Source: Bryobacteraceae bacterium (GTDB taxonomy: Bacteria > Acidobacteriota > Terriglobia > Bryobacterales > Bryobacteraceae). Taken from it: DNA of 62,728 nt. The stretch is from NCBI GenBank assembly GCA_013388415.1, contig JACADU010000169.1:1-62728 (forward strand), given 5' to 3'. Of this stretch, positions 16,998 to 25,844 are shown piece by piece. The notes below the pieces were generated by a model. The model saw only the letters and a list, made by a program, of their open reading frames with translations. It did no database searches and was not told where the DNA came from. Positions within the stretch are counted from its first letter, which is position 1. Every line of letters begins with the position of its first letter. Both the position numbers and the translations under genes were made by a program.

Positions 16998-18469
16998 AGG
17001 TTCTCACAGCAGCGCAGATGCGCGAGATCGACCGGCGCACGATCGAGGCTGGAGTCCCCAGCCTCATCCTGATGGAGAACGCCGCTTGCAGGTTCGTCGA
17101 GTTTTTGGAACGGCAGTTCGGACCGTTGAGCCGGCACAGGATCGTGGTTGTGTGCGGCAAGGGCAACAACGGCGGAGACGGGCTGGCGGTGGCGCGGCAG
17201 TTGAAGCTGAGGGGCGGATGCGCGGCGCTGGATGTGGTGCTGCCGTGGCCTGAAGGGGAGTTGAGCCCGGACGCGGCGGCGAATCTGCGGATGCTGAGCC
17301 TCCTCGGTGTCGCGACGAGCGCGCGGATCGAACCAAAAGCGCGGGCAGCGACGCTGGTGATCGACGCGTTGCTGGGGACGGGCCTGGAAGGTCCGGCCAG
17401 AGGGGCCGCGGCGGAACTGATTCAGGAGATCAACAGTGGTTTTCCGGCCGCGGCGATCGTGAGCGTCGATGTGCCGTCGGGCCTGCACGAGGAGGGGCAA
17501 AGCGTCCGCGCGTCGCACACGGTGACGTTCACGGCTCCGAAGCTGGAACAGGTGCTGCCGCCGCTGTGCGACAGGGTCGGCGAGCTGCACGTGGCCGACA
17601 TCGGGACACCCGCGGCAATGCTCGAGCATGAAGCAGAGTTCTGGCTGCACCTGGCGGAGCCGTCGATGTTCCGCAGGCTGTTCGGGCCAAGGCCGAGAGG
17701 GGCGCACAAGGGCGATTTCGGCCATGCGCTGATCATCGGCGGAGATCACGGGAAGGGCGGCGCCGCGGCGATGGCGGGTCTGGCGGCGCTCCGCGCGGGC
17801 GCGGGGCTGGTGACGGTGGCGACGGCGCGGGAAGAGCGCGCGACGGTCACTTCGCTTGCCCCGGAGCTGATGACGCAGGACATCTACGACGATCCCGGCG
17901 ACCGCGACGTGGTCGCCATCGGGCCGGGGTTGGGCCGCGACCCCGAGCTGGCAGGCATGGCGCAGCGGCTGTTCCTCACTTCTGCTCTGCCGATGGTTGT
18001 GGATGCCGACGGGCTGAACGCGCTGGCGGGGACGGCGTTTCACGGGCCGGGGCCGTGGCGCGTCCTGACGCCGCATCCGGGCGAGATGGTCCGCCTGGCT
18101 GGATGCAGCATGACGGACCTGCAAGCGGACAGGCTCGGTCTGGCGCGCAGGTTCGCGCAGGAGCGAAACGTCGTGCTCGTCTTGAAGGGGCAGCGGACGC
18201 TGACCGCGCTGCCTGCCGGCCGCGTCTACATTAATCCGACGGGCAACCCGGGCATGGCGTCCGCGGGTTCAGGAGACATCCTGACAGGCATCATCACGGG
18301 GATGCTGGCGCAGTGGCCGGACCGGAGAGAGCTGGCCGTCGTAGCGGCGGTCTGGCTGCACGGGCGGGCCGGGGACCTGGCGGCAGCGGCGTACGGTGAG
18401 CGGAGCCTGACGGCGACGCAGACGCTCGAGTTTCTGCCGGCGGCGATTCGCGAAGTCGAGGCGGGATGA
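16994..18469 (+). CDS. nnr: Bifunctional NAD(P)H-hydrate epimerase / ADP-dependent NAD(P)H-hydrate dehydratase
   Basis: YjeF N-terminal domain (VVCGKGNNGGDGLAVARQL) and kinase-like C-terminal domain (HKGDFGHALIIGGDHGKGGAAAMAG...GNPGMASAGSGDILTGIITGML). Confidence 0.9.
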   Translation: MKVLTAAQMREIDRRTIEAGVPSLILMENAACRFVEFLERQFGPLSRHRIVVVCGKGNNGGDGLAVARQLKLRGGCAALDVVLPWPEGELSPDAAANLRMLSLLGVATSARIEPKARAATLVIDALLGTGLEGPARGAAAELIQEINSGFPAAAIVSVDVPSGLHEEGQSVRASHTVTFTAPKLEQVLPPLCDRVGELHVADIGTPAAMLEHEAEFWLHLAEPSMFRRLFGPRPRGAHKGDFGHALIIGGDHGKGGAAAMAGLAALRAGAGLVTVATAREERATVTSLAPELMTQDIYDDPGDRDVVAIGPGLGRDPELAGMAQRLFLTSALPMVVDADGLNALAGTAFHGPGPWRVLTPHPGEMVRLAGCSMTDLQADRLGLARRFAQERNVVLVLKGQRTLTALPAGRVYINPTGNPGMASAGSGDILTGIITGMLAQWPDRRELAVVAAVWLHGRAGDLAAAAYGERSLTATQTLEFLPAAIREVEAG

Positions 18470-18897
18470 GGCGCAGACTTTACGAGACGCGAAGCGAGGA
18501 GGAGACGATCGCCTTGGGCGCGGAACTGGCGCGCGGCTGGAGTCTGCCGGCGTTTGTGATGCTGATTGGAAACCTCGGGGCGGGCAAGACGACGCTGGCC
18601 AAAGGCGTCGCCGAAGGCTTGGGCGTAACCCGCAGAGAGGAAGTGTCGAGTCCGACGTTCCCGCTGGTGCACGAGTATGGAGAGGAAGGACAACTGGCGC
18701 ACGTGGATCTTTACCGGCTCGACACGCTCGAGGAGGTCGAGTCGCTGGGCCTGGATGAGACGGTGGCGCGCGCATCGGTCACACTGCTGGAATGGGCGGA
18801 GAGGTTCCCGGAGATCCTCCCGAAGGAGCGGATCGAGATCAGGATCGAGGCCAGACCCGACGAATCTCGCGCGATTGAGGTGACGGAGCTGCCATGA
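18466..18897 (+). CDS. tsaE: tRNA threonylcarbamoyladenosine biosynthesis ATPase
   Basis: GNLGAGKTTLAKGVAEGLGVTRREEVSSPTFPLVHEY...HVDLYRLDTLEEVESLGLDE. Confidence 0.92.
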   Translation: MRRRLYETRSEEETIALGAELARGWSLPAFVMLIGNLGAGKTTLAKGVAEGLGVTRREEVSSPTFPLVHEYGEEGQLAHVDLYRLDTLEEVESLGLDETVARASVTLLEWAERFPEILPKERIEIRIEARPDESRAIEVTELP

Positions 18898-19967
18898 GCG
18901 AGGACGTTGAAAAGCCGAAATCCGGGGTCGTGTTTTTGCTTTCGCTCGCGGGGCTGCTGGCCGTTCTGGTGGCGTGGCTCATCAAGCCGTTCCTGGAAGC
19001 GATCTTCCTGGCGTTGATTCTCTCTTTCACATTCCAGCCGCTTTTTGTCCTGGTGCGGCGGCGCGTGAAATCGGAGACTGGCGCAAGCCTGCTGACACTG
19101 GCCCTGATTGTCATCCTCGTGCTGACGCCGCTGTCGCTGCTGGTGTTTCAGGTCTCAGGCCAGGCGGTGGAATTCTTCCGGGCGGTGAATGCACGGGCGG
19201 CGGGCGAGGGCGGAGTGGTGAACTACGTCGGGCGCCTGGCGGACAAGCCGCTTTCATGGGCGGCGGCGAAGACCGGACTGCCGGCGCCGGAACTTGAGCG
19301 GCAGGCGCAGGAAAAACTCGAGTGGCTGGCGGGGGCAATCGTGGGCTGGGCGGGACGCCTGGCATCAAACGTCACGGCGACTCTCGGCACGGTCATCATC
19401 GCGCTGTTCACGCTGTTCTTCCTGTACGCGGAAGGCGCGAGGATCCGGCTAGGGCTTTATCAATGGCTGCCGATGAGCAGGGCGCGGGTCGACGAGCTGA
19501 TGAAGGTGCTGGAGGATTCGATCGTCGCGAACGTGTACAGCATGGCGGCGGTGGGAGCTGCACAGGGGATTCTGACGGGGCTCGGCTTCCTCATCGCCGG
19601 GCTGCCGTCGCCGCTCATGTGGGGGCTGGTCGCCGGGGTGTTTTCGCTCATTCCGCTCGTGGGTTCAGGGCTCATTTGGCTCCCCGGAGTGGCCGTGCTT
19701 CTGTTCGGCGGATCGTATGGCAAGGCGCTGTTCCTGCTGGCGTGGGGCGCTCTGCTGGTGGCGAACGCGGACAACGTGATCCGGCCATGGGTGCTTTCAG
19801 GAAGGACGAACATGAACACGATGGTGCTGCTGTTCGCGCTGCTGGGCGGAATGCATGCCTTCGACTTCATGGGTCTGTTCGCCGGACCGGTGATTGTGAG
19901 CGTCGCGGCGGCGGTGTTCAGAATCCTGCGCGAGGAACTCAGCAGGGAACCAGCGGCGAACGCCTGA
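18894..19967 (+). CDS. AI-2E family transporter (YdiK/PerM-like)
   Basis: Multi-TM protein with VGAAQGILTGLGFLIAGLPSPLMWGLVAGVFSLIPLVGSGLIWLPGV and NADNVIRPWVLSGRTNMNTMVLLFALLGGMHAFDFMGLFAGPV. Confidence 0.9.
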   Translation: MSEDVEKPKSGVVFLLSLAGLLAVLVAWLIKPFLEAIFLALILSFTFQPLFVLVRRRVKSETGASLLTLALIVILVLTPLSLLVFQVSGQAVEFFRAVNARAAGEGGVVNYVGRLADKPLSWAAAKTGLPAPELERQAQEKLEWLAGAIVGWAGRLASNVTATLGTVIIALFTLFFLYAEGARIRLGLYQWLPMSRARVDELMKVLEDSIVANVYSMAAVGAAQGILTGLGFLIAGLPSPLMWGLVAGVFSLIPLVGSGLIWLPGVAVLLFGGSYGKALFLLAWGALLVANADNVIRPWVLSGRTNMNTMVLLFALLGGMHAFDFMGLFAGPVIVSVAAAVFRILREELSREPAANA

Positions 19968-19976
19968 CTCACACGC

Positions 19977-20615
19977 CTACTGTTTCTTCTGCTGTGAAGC
20001 CTCCTTCTCGCCCTTGCGATAAAGGGAGGGTTTCTTCTTTTCGGCGGCTTTCTCGGTTTCCTGCTTCTTCTGAGCCTCGGCTTTGCGTTCCGGGGTCATC
20101 AACTGCTCGCGTTCGCGCTTGATCTCGGCTTCGCGGGATTCGACTTCGCGGGTGCGTGTCTTCAGGTCCACCTCGGACATCTCGATCGAATCCCGCGTCG
20201 TGTCGATGGCGTTGTCTAAAACGAACTGGTAGCGCTCGAGGTCGGCCGGGTTCGATTCCTTGAACTTCTCGAGCTTGGCGAGCATGGCGCGCTGCGCGCT
20301 GGTCAGAGCGGCGAGGCTGGTGATTGGCTTCTTGCGCGCCAGAGCGTCGTCGATGAAAGTGTCGATGGCCTCGATGATCTGCGTGTACTGCTCCAGGGTG
20401 TCATGGATCATGCCGCTGCGGCCTGCTTTCTGCTGGCTGAAGAGCTGTTCGAGGAGACTGATGCGCTGCTCGGCGAACTTCTGGTAGAGCGGGATGCGGA
20501 GGTCGGGCTCCTGGGCGAGACGGACCTGATCGACCTCGTCCGCGGTGAGGAAGTCGCGCTGAGCCTGCGCCAAAGGCGCCATAAGGATCAGGGACAGGCA
20601 GAGCAGTCTCATCAA
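19977..20615 (-). CDS. Hypothetical secreted coiled-coil/helical protein
   Basis: Signal peptide MMRLLCLSLILMAPLAQA; charged helical body; Lys/Glu-rich C-terminus; good codon structure. Confidence 0.6.
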   Translation of the reverse strand: MMRLLCLSLILMAPLAQAQRDFLTADEVDQVRLAQEPDLRIPLYQKFAEQRISLLEQLFSQQKAGRSGMIHDTLEQYTQIIEAIDTFIDDALARKKPITSLAALTSAQRAMLAKLEKFKESNPADLERYQFVLDNAIDTTRDSIEMSEVDLKTRTREVESREAEIKREREQLMTPERKAEAQKKQETEKAAEKKKPSLYRKGEKEASQQKKQ

Positions 20616-20622
20616 AGGAACC

Positions 20623-21051
20623 TCATTTCCCGCTCATCACTCCCAGGAGGAACTCTTCATGGACGAGCGATGCGCGATCGCGTAGCTTTTCGGCCTCGGG
20701 CCGGTCGTCGATGTTGAGCGCGACGGAGATGTCTGTCAACTGGCGGACGATCTCGCGGGAACGCAATTCGCCGCGCTTGAATTGCTTGGAGAGCTTGGAG
20801 GCCTTCTTGCCTGTCTCCCTGAGGGAGCGCAGGGAGAGGTCGAGCGCCTCGACGGTTTGATTGAGAACATCAAACAATTCGCTGCGGCTCCCGCTGTCAC
20901 GGACGATCTGCCGGGCGCGGGCCATTGAAGAGTCGGCGAAAGCAAGAGCGCGCTCGCTTCGTTTCACAAGATTGGGTTCTTTCCTGACGTGCTCCAGGCT
21001 TTCCGCCGCGGGCGGCGCAGCGATCAACAGGGCGAGCAGCACGCAGGTCAT
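20623..21051 (-). CDS. Hypothetical small secreted helical protein
   Basis: Signal peptide MTCVLLALLIAAPPAAE; start overlaps the upstream TPR gene stop (21048-21051), implying an operon. Confidence 0.6.
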   Translation of the reverse strand: MTCVLLALLIAAPPAAESLEHVRKEPNLVKRSERALAFADSSMARARQIVRDSGSRSELFDVLNQTVEALDLSLRSLRETGKKASKLSKQFKRGELRSREIVRQLTDISVALNIDDRPEAEKLRDRASLVHEEFLLGVMSGK

Positions 21052-22163
21052 TTGCGAAGCACCCTTTCCAGAACCTTGATTCGCTGCCGGGCCTTGAATT
21101 CCTCGTCGGGGAACTTGCCGCCGCTGGCCGCGAGAAATTTCTGGTAGCTCGCCAGGGCGGGCTCAGCCTGTTTGAGCGCGTCGAGTGTCGTGGCGCGGAA
21201 GTAGTGGTAGGCGGGCGTCTCGCCGCCCAGTTGCTTCGAGCGCTCCAACGCCTCCAGCGCACCGTCGAACTTCTCGAGAAGAAGCAGCATGCCGGCAAGC
21301 TCATTCCACGCCTCCAGATTCGCCGGAGTCAAGCGGGTGGCCTGGTAGAACTCCTTGGCGGCGTCGGCATAGCGCTTCTGGTCGCGCAGGAGGCGGCCGA
21401 AGAAGAGGCGGAGATCGGCGCGCGCGGGCTCCAGCCTGATCAACTCCTCGGCAAGCGGAAGGCTCTTGTCCGGCTGTTTATTCCGGAGGTAGGCCGTGGC
21501 TAGGGCATAGAGCGCCGCCGGCGTCGGGCTCGACTGCCGGACGGCTTCGAGTTGCTCGATGGCGCCGGCGAGATCGCCGAGATTGATGAGGATGAGGCCG
21601 AGCCGTTCGCGGGCGGCTGGGTCGTTGGGGAGTTTTCGATAGAATTCGGCGGCCTTGGCGGGCTGGCCAGCCTGCTCCCAGGCCTCCGCGATCTCGAGTG
21701 GAAGAGAAGAGTTCTGCGGGTCCAAAGCGAGCGCCTTCTCGAAAGCCGCGGCGGCTTCAGTCCATTTCTTCTGCGCCGCGAGCGCGCGCCCGAGCAGGTA
21801 GACCGGCTTCGAGTCCGACGGTTTCTGAGCCGCTGCTTTGTCGAGCCAGCTCGCGGCTTCCTCAGCCCGCCCGGTTCTCAGCAGCGTCTGACCGAGGTTG
21901 AGCCGGGCTTCGAACAGATCCTCTTTGATCTGAAGCGTCTTCCGGTAGCCGGCAATCGCCAGTTCCTCCTGGCCTGCCAGCGAGTAGGCCAACGCCAGAT
22001 TGAACTGGTAGACGACCTCGCCGGGCTCCTTCTCAGCCAGGTCCTTGAGGATCGCAATGGCCTGCTCGTAGCGGCCGGCATCCAGGTGCGCCGAAGCCTC
22101 GGCGAGCGGGTTCGGCGGCGCGGCGGGCAGGGAAAGAACCAGGAGCGCGATGCCCCACATCAT
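21048..22163 (-). CDS. Secreted tetratricopeptide-repeat protein
   Basis: Signal peptide then successive TPR-like units (HLDAGRYEQAIAILKDLAEKEPGEVVYQFNLALAYSLAGQEELAIAGYRKTLQIKEDLFEARLNLGQTLLRTGRAEEAASWLDKA...). Confidence 0.85.
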   Translation of the reverse strand: MMWGIALLVLSLPAAPPNPLAEASAHLDAGRYEQAIAILKDLAEKEPGEVVYQFNLALAYSLAGQEELAIAGYRKTLQIKEDLFEARLNLGQTLLRTGRAEEAASWLDKAAAQKPSDSKPVYLLGRALAAQKKWTEAAAAFEKALALDPQNSSLPLEIAEAWEQAGQPAKAAEFYRKLPNDPAARERLGLILINLGDLAGAIEQLEAVRQSSPTPAALYALATAYLRNKQPDKSLPLAEELIRLEPARADLRLFFGRLLRDQKRYADAAKEFYQATRLTPANLEAWNELAGMLLLLEKFDGALEALERSKQLGGETPAYHYFRATTLDALKQAEPALASYQKFLAASGGKFPDEEFKARQRIKVLERVLRK

Positions 22164-22249
22164 CAATTTGGATTTTACAGGGGGAACGATGGCCCGGACT
22201 TGGCGTGGGGTTGAGAAGTTGAGTGCCCGGGGCGAGTATAATCGCCTCC

Positions 22250-23233
22250 ATGTTGCGGCGCAAATTCTGCGGCAGACTTGCGGCCGCCGGCGCGATTGCC
22301 CGGCTGGTCGAGGCCGAACCCCAACCACAGCCAGGGGCCGTTCAACCGCCCATCGAGCGCGCCGCCGCCGGCCAACCGCACAAAGGGAAGGTCCTGCTCG
22401 CGATTCAGGCCCACTCCGACGACATCCCGCTGTTCGCCGCCGGCGCCGTCGCCAAGCTGATTGAAGAAGGCTACACCGGCTACCTGCTTCGCGCGACCAA
22501 CGACGACATGGGCGACGCGCCGGGGCTCGGCACTCCGGGCAGCGTGGGCGAGCATGTTCTGGCGAACGAGCGCGACAACGCCGAAGTCGCCAGGGTTCTC
22601 GGCTGCAAGAAGCATTTCGACTTCAACTACAACAACCACCGGATGGGCGACGTCTCGCTCAACGAATTGATTTGCAGGCTGATCTTCCTCATCCGCTTCC
22701 TCAAGGTCGACACTGTCGTCGGGTGGGACCCCTGGGCGCATGACGAAGAGAACCCGGATCACTACACGCTGGCCCGCGCCACGGAAGCCGCTTGTTGGAT
22801 GGCGGGCCGCCAGCATGATTATCCCGAGCACCTCGCCGCAGGACTCGAGGTAAAGACCGTGCAGGACAAGTACTATTTCGCCAGGCGTCCGGAGATCACG
22901 CGCGTGGTCGACATCAGCGCGCAGATCGGCAAGAAGATCGACGCCAACCGGGCCAATGTGGCCAAAGGCCCGGGCGGCCGCTCAGGTTCCCGCCTGCGGG
23001 CCGAACTCGCCAGGCGCGGCCAGAGGCTGCCGCTGCTGGGGGACGACGACCTGACGGCCGACCGCAATTACATCAAGGAGTTCGTCCTCGGCAGAAGCCG
23101 CGAGTTGGGCAGACAGTACGGCGTCGAATACGCCGAGGTCTTCCACTACATTCCGCCAGGGGCTTCGGGCGCCGATCGGGATTCAAGAATCGACGCATAC
23201 GTGAAGCAGCACGCCGTGCCGCTGAACAAATGA
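22250..23233 (+). CDS. PIG-L/LmbE-family deacetylase
   Basis: LLAIQAHSDDIPLFAAGAVAKLIEEGYTGYLLRATNDDMG; HFDFNYNNHRMGDVSLNELICRLIFLIRFLKVDTVVGWDPWAHDEENPDHYTLARATEAACW. Confidence 0.82.
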   Translation: MLRRKFCGRLAAAGAIARLVEAEPQPQPGAVQPPIERAAAGQPHKGKVLLAIQAHSDDIPLFAAGAVAKLIEEGYTGYLLRATNDDMGDAPGLGTPGSVGEHVLANERDNAEVARVLGCKKHFDFNYNNHRMGDVSLNELICRLIFLIRFLKVDTVVGWDPWAHDEENPDHYTLARATEAACWMAGRQHDYPEHLAAGLEVKTVQDKYYFARRPEITRVVDISAQIGKKIDANRANVAKGPGGRSGSRLRAELARRGQRLPLLGDDDLTADRNYIKEFVLGRSRELGRQYGVEYAEVFHYIPPGASGADRDSRIDAYVKQHAVPLNK

Positions 23234-23947
23234 GCTGGCGCCGTCTTCCCGGGTGAGGCGACCTTGGCTCCGGGCTTGATTTCAAACGAGGCCGCCTTGA
23301 GGCCCACCCAGTTCGAGGCTGCTGCCGACACCAGATTCCCGCGTTGGGTTGATGGCCGCTACCGGGCCCACTGCTCGCTACAGAAGCGCAGAGACTCCGG
23401 CCTGGTGCAGGGGGATGCGGTCACGCCCCGCTGGACGAGCTTGAGTGCGGCTGCCGGGCATTTTCCCGGCGAACCGCCAAGACCTCGGCGACCTTTTTCT
23501 CCACCCGTTGAGCATCCACGATCATCGCGTCCCCACAAAAGTTGGTCGAATCGTGGCGGATGAAGAGATGGCCGCCAACCCTGAGAATGACTGTCTGATC
23601 CTTACTGTTCCGCATGGTGGTCACGCTCACAATCGCGGTCTCGTTCGGCGGCGACGATCGAGCGGTGTGGGGGCGCGATCCCGCCGGGGCAGGCATCAGG
23701 AAGGTGTCGCTACACTCCGTCTGGGCGCATCTACTGCGGAGCTTCAGTAACTTCGCGGTAACTTCGGTTGCTCTCCGTCCGTTGAAGCGCAGCACCATGG
23801 ACCTCAACTTCGTTTTACGGCAGAACGGCGTTCTTCGAGCACAACAGGCGCCACAGTGTGGGCAGAAATCTGGTCACGGTGCCGGAGTCGTTGTGTTGTG
23901 ATGGGCCGGAGGAGCGCCCGCATCTCTTTGACGGGGCGGGAATTAGA

Positions 23948-24024
23948 TGGAGCCACCCGCCGGGATTGAACCGGCGACCTGCTGATTACGAATCAGCCGC
24001 TCTACCAGCTGAGCTAGGGTGGCT
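23948..24024 (-). tRNA. tRNA-Thr (anticodon CGT), CCA encoded
   Basis: Reverse complement GCCACCC TA GCTCAGCTGGTAGAGC G GCTGA TTCGTAA TCAGC AGGTC GCCGG TTCAATC CCGGC GGGTGGC T CCA folds as a cloverleaf; loop TTCGTAA gives anticodon CGT. Confidence 0.95.
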
Positions 24025-24096
24025 CATCTCCAACAATTTACCACGGAGACCGCGCCCTCCGCAGAACGCCCTCGGAGAGCAAGCTCCCCCACGAAA

Positions 24097-25650
24097 CTAC
24101 TTCCCGGCCTGCCGCAGTTTCCTTCGGCGCAGTTCGTTTGCCGTCTCCTCCGGCGTAGGCGGCTGCGTTCCGTTGAGAACATGCCACCAGTAAAGCGGCA
24201 ACTCGATCTTGTATGTGGCGACGTGACCAACGCTGTTGAACGCGTAGTTCCCTTCCGAACCCGAAACGCCGGTGATCAGGTCAATGCCGACGTAGATCGA
24301 CCGCCCGCTGGGAGAAAGCGGCGCGAGCGCCTCCCTGTCATACGCTTTGCTCGAAGTCTCGATGTTGTTCTTCAAGTCTGCGATTCGCCAGATGCGGGGA
24401 TGCTGATCGTAACTCTTCAGTTCCAGCATGACCGCCTGATTGCGAAGCGGGCTCTTGACGCGGCCGCTCTGGCTCGCGTAGAACGTCATCAGGACCCACC
24501 CGCGCATCGAAAGCTCATAAGGACGGCTGAAGTGCCATCCGCCGACGTCCCATCCCAAGTCCTCATGGTAGAGGATGATCTTCTTCTCGCCGGTGTGAAT
24601 ATTCGTCGCGGTGATCGTATCCGCGTCGACACCTTCCCAATTGTTGTTGTTCACCTGGCAGACGAACAATTCCGAACCGTCTAAGTCGAAGCCCCAGCCT
24701 GAATGCGTCGCGGTGTTGCACACCTTGACCGGATTCGAGAGGTCAAAATTGTAGGCGTGCGGGCCGTCAAAAGGATCTTTGCGGTTATTCCGGTACCAGG
24801 TGACTACCATTTTCGTGCCGAGCGGCGAAACATCGACCGCATCCGGCTTGAAGTTGCAGCTATCCCAGACAGCAGGGTCTCCCCCCATCGCGATGTAAGC
24901 ATCCCGGTCGAGCTTGCTCACGATCGTGTCAGTCTCTTTGTCGTAGACAATGGCGGCTTGGAAGTTGAAGTTATTCCTGCACACCGCGTGATAGGGATGC
25001 ATCACGCGGAATGGCCAGTACCGCCCCGAGATGTCCGTCTCGCCGTCGCCGCCGCTGGAAATGCCGCCCAACCCGCCGGGAAAATCCTTGGCGAAATCGT
25101 GGATCAGCGTTCGCTCGGCGGACTCTCCGTTCTCGGACATGTCGTATTGATGCCACTGCGATCCATTGACCGTGAGGTAGAGCCGGCGCGGGTGATTTCC
25201 CGTGCGGTCCCACCGGAGGTCCACGTTCTCGTGACTGTTGACATCCGAAAGAACGCGGAACACCGAATTGTCCGATACACGAAAGACGACCGCTTGCCCC
25301 TTGCCCCTGCCGATCGGCGTTTCGCCGTTCTTCCCGAGGAAATAGAGCGTCCCGTCGGAGTTGACGTTGGACCATTTCGAGTGATGCGGCCGCACGACGT
25401 TGCCATGATTCAATGGAACGACAGACGGATCGGCCACCTTGCACATCCGGTACCCGTAGTTTTCAGAGGGAATGCAGCCGCCCACCGGCGGCTCGGCCGC
25501 AAACTCCGGAGGCAGCTTCGTTGCTCCGGCCAATTTCTCGCCCTTCGTATATTCGACGATGCGGTAAGGCGCATCCCCCATCATCACAACTTGGTCGGCT
25601 TGGGCGCATGCGCTCAACCCAAGCACCAAGAGCAGACACAGCGCTTTCAT
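24097..25650 (-). CDS. Hypothetical lipoprotein with beta-propeller-like repeats
   Basis: Signal with lipobox-like LSAC (MKALCLLLVLGLSACAQ); repeated propeller-like segments. ORF can extend to 25680. Confidence 0.55.
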   Translation of the reverse strand: MKALCLLLVLGLSACAQADQVVMMGDAPYRIVEYTKGEKLAGATKLPPEFAAEPPVGGCIPSENYGYRMCKVADPSVVPLNHGNVVRPHHSKWSNVNSDGTLYFLGKNGETPIGRGKGQAVVFRVSDNSVFRVLSDVNSHENVDLRWDRTGNHPRRLYLTVNGSQWHQYDMSENGESAERTLIHDFAKDFPGGLGGISSGGDGETDISGRYWPFRVMHPYHAVCRNNFNFQAAIVYDKETDTIVSKLDRDAYIAMGGDPAVWDSCNFKPDAVDVSPLGTKMVVTWYRNNRKDPFDGPHAYNFDLSNPVKVCNTATHSGWGFDLDGSELFVCQVNNNNWEGVDADTITATNIHTGEKKIILYHEDLGWDVGGWHFSRPYELSMRGWVLMTFYASQSGRVKSPLRNQAVMLELKSYDQHPRIWRIADLKNNIETSSKAYDREALAPLSPSGRSIYVGIDLITGVSGSEGNYAFNSVGHVATYKIELPLYWWHVLNGTQPPTPEETANELRRRKLRQAGK

Positions 25651-25844
25651 CACCGTCAATCGCGGAGAGCCAATCTTCACTATTTCTGTCCCCCAAGTAC
25701 CACCTTCCCTGAGGGGAACATGCTTGTCAAGTCAACGCCCGCGCCTACGCGAAGCCGGGGAAAGCTGTACGCTGAGGACTTGGGTCCAAAGCCAAGCCTG
25801 CGCATCACGAAGCGCACGGCGCCGGCTCATTCTCACGAAGCTGC

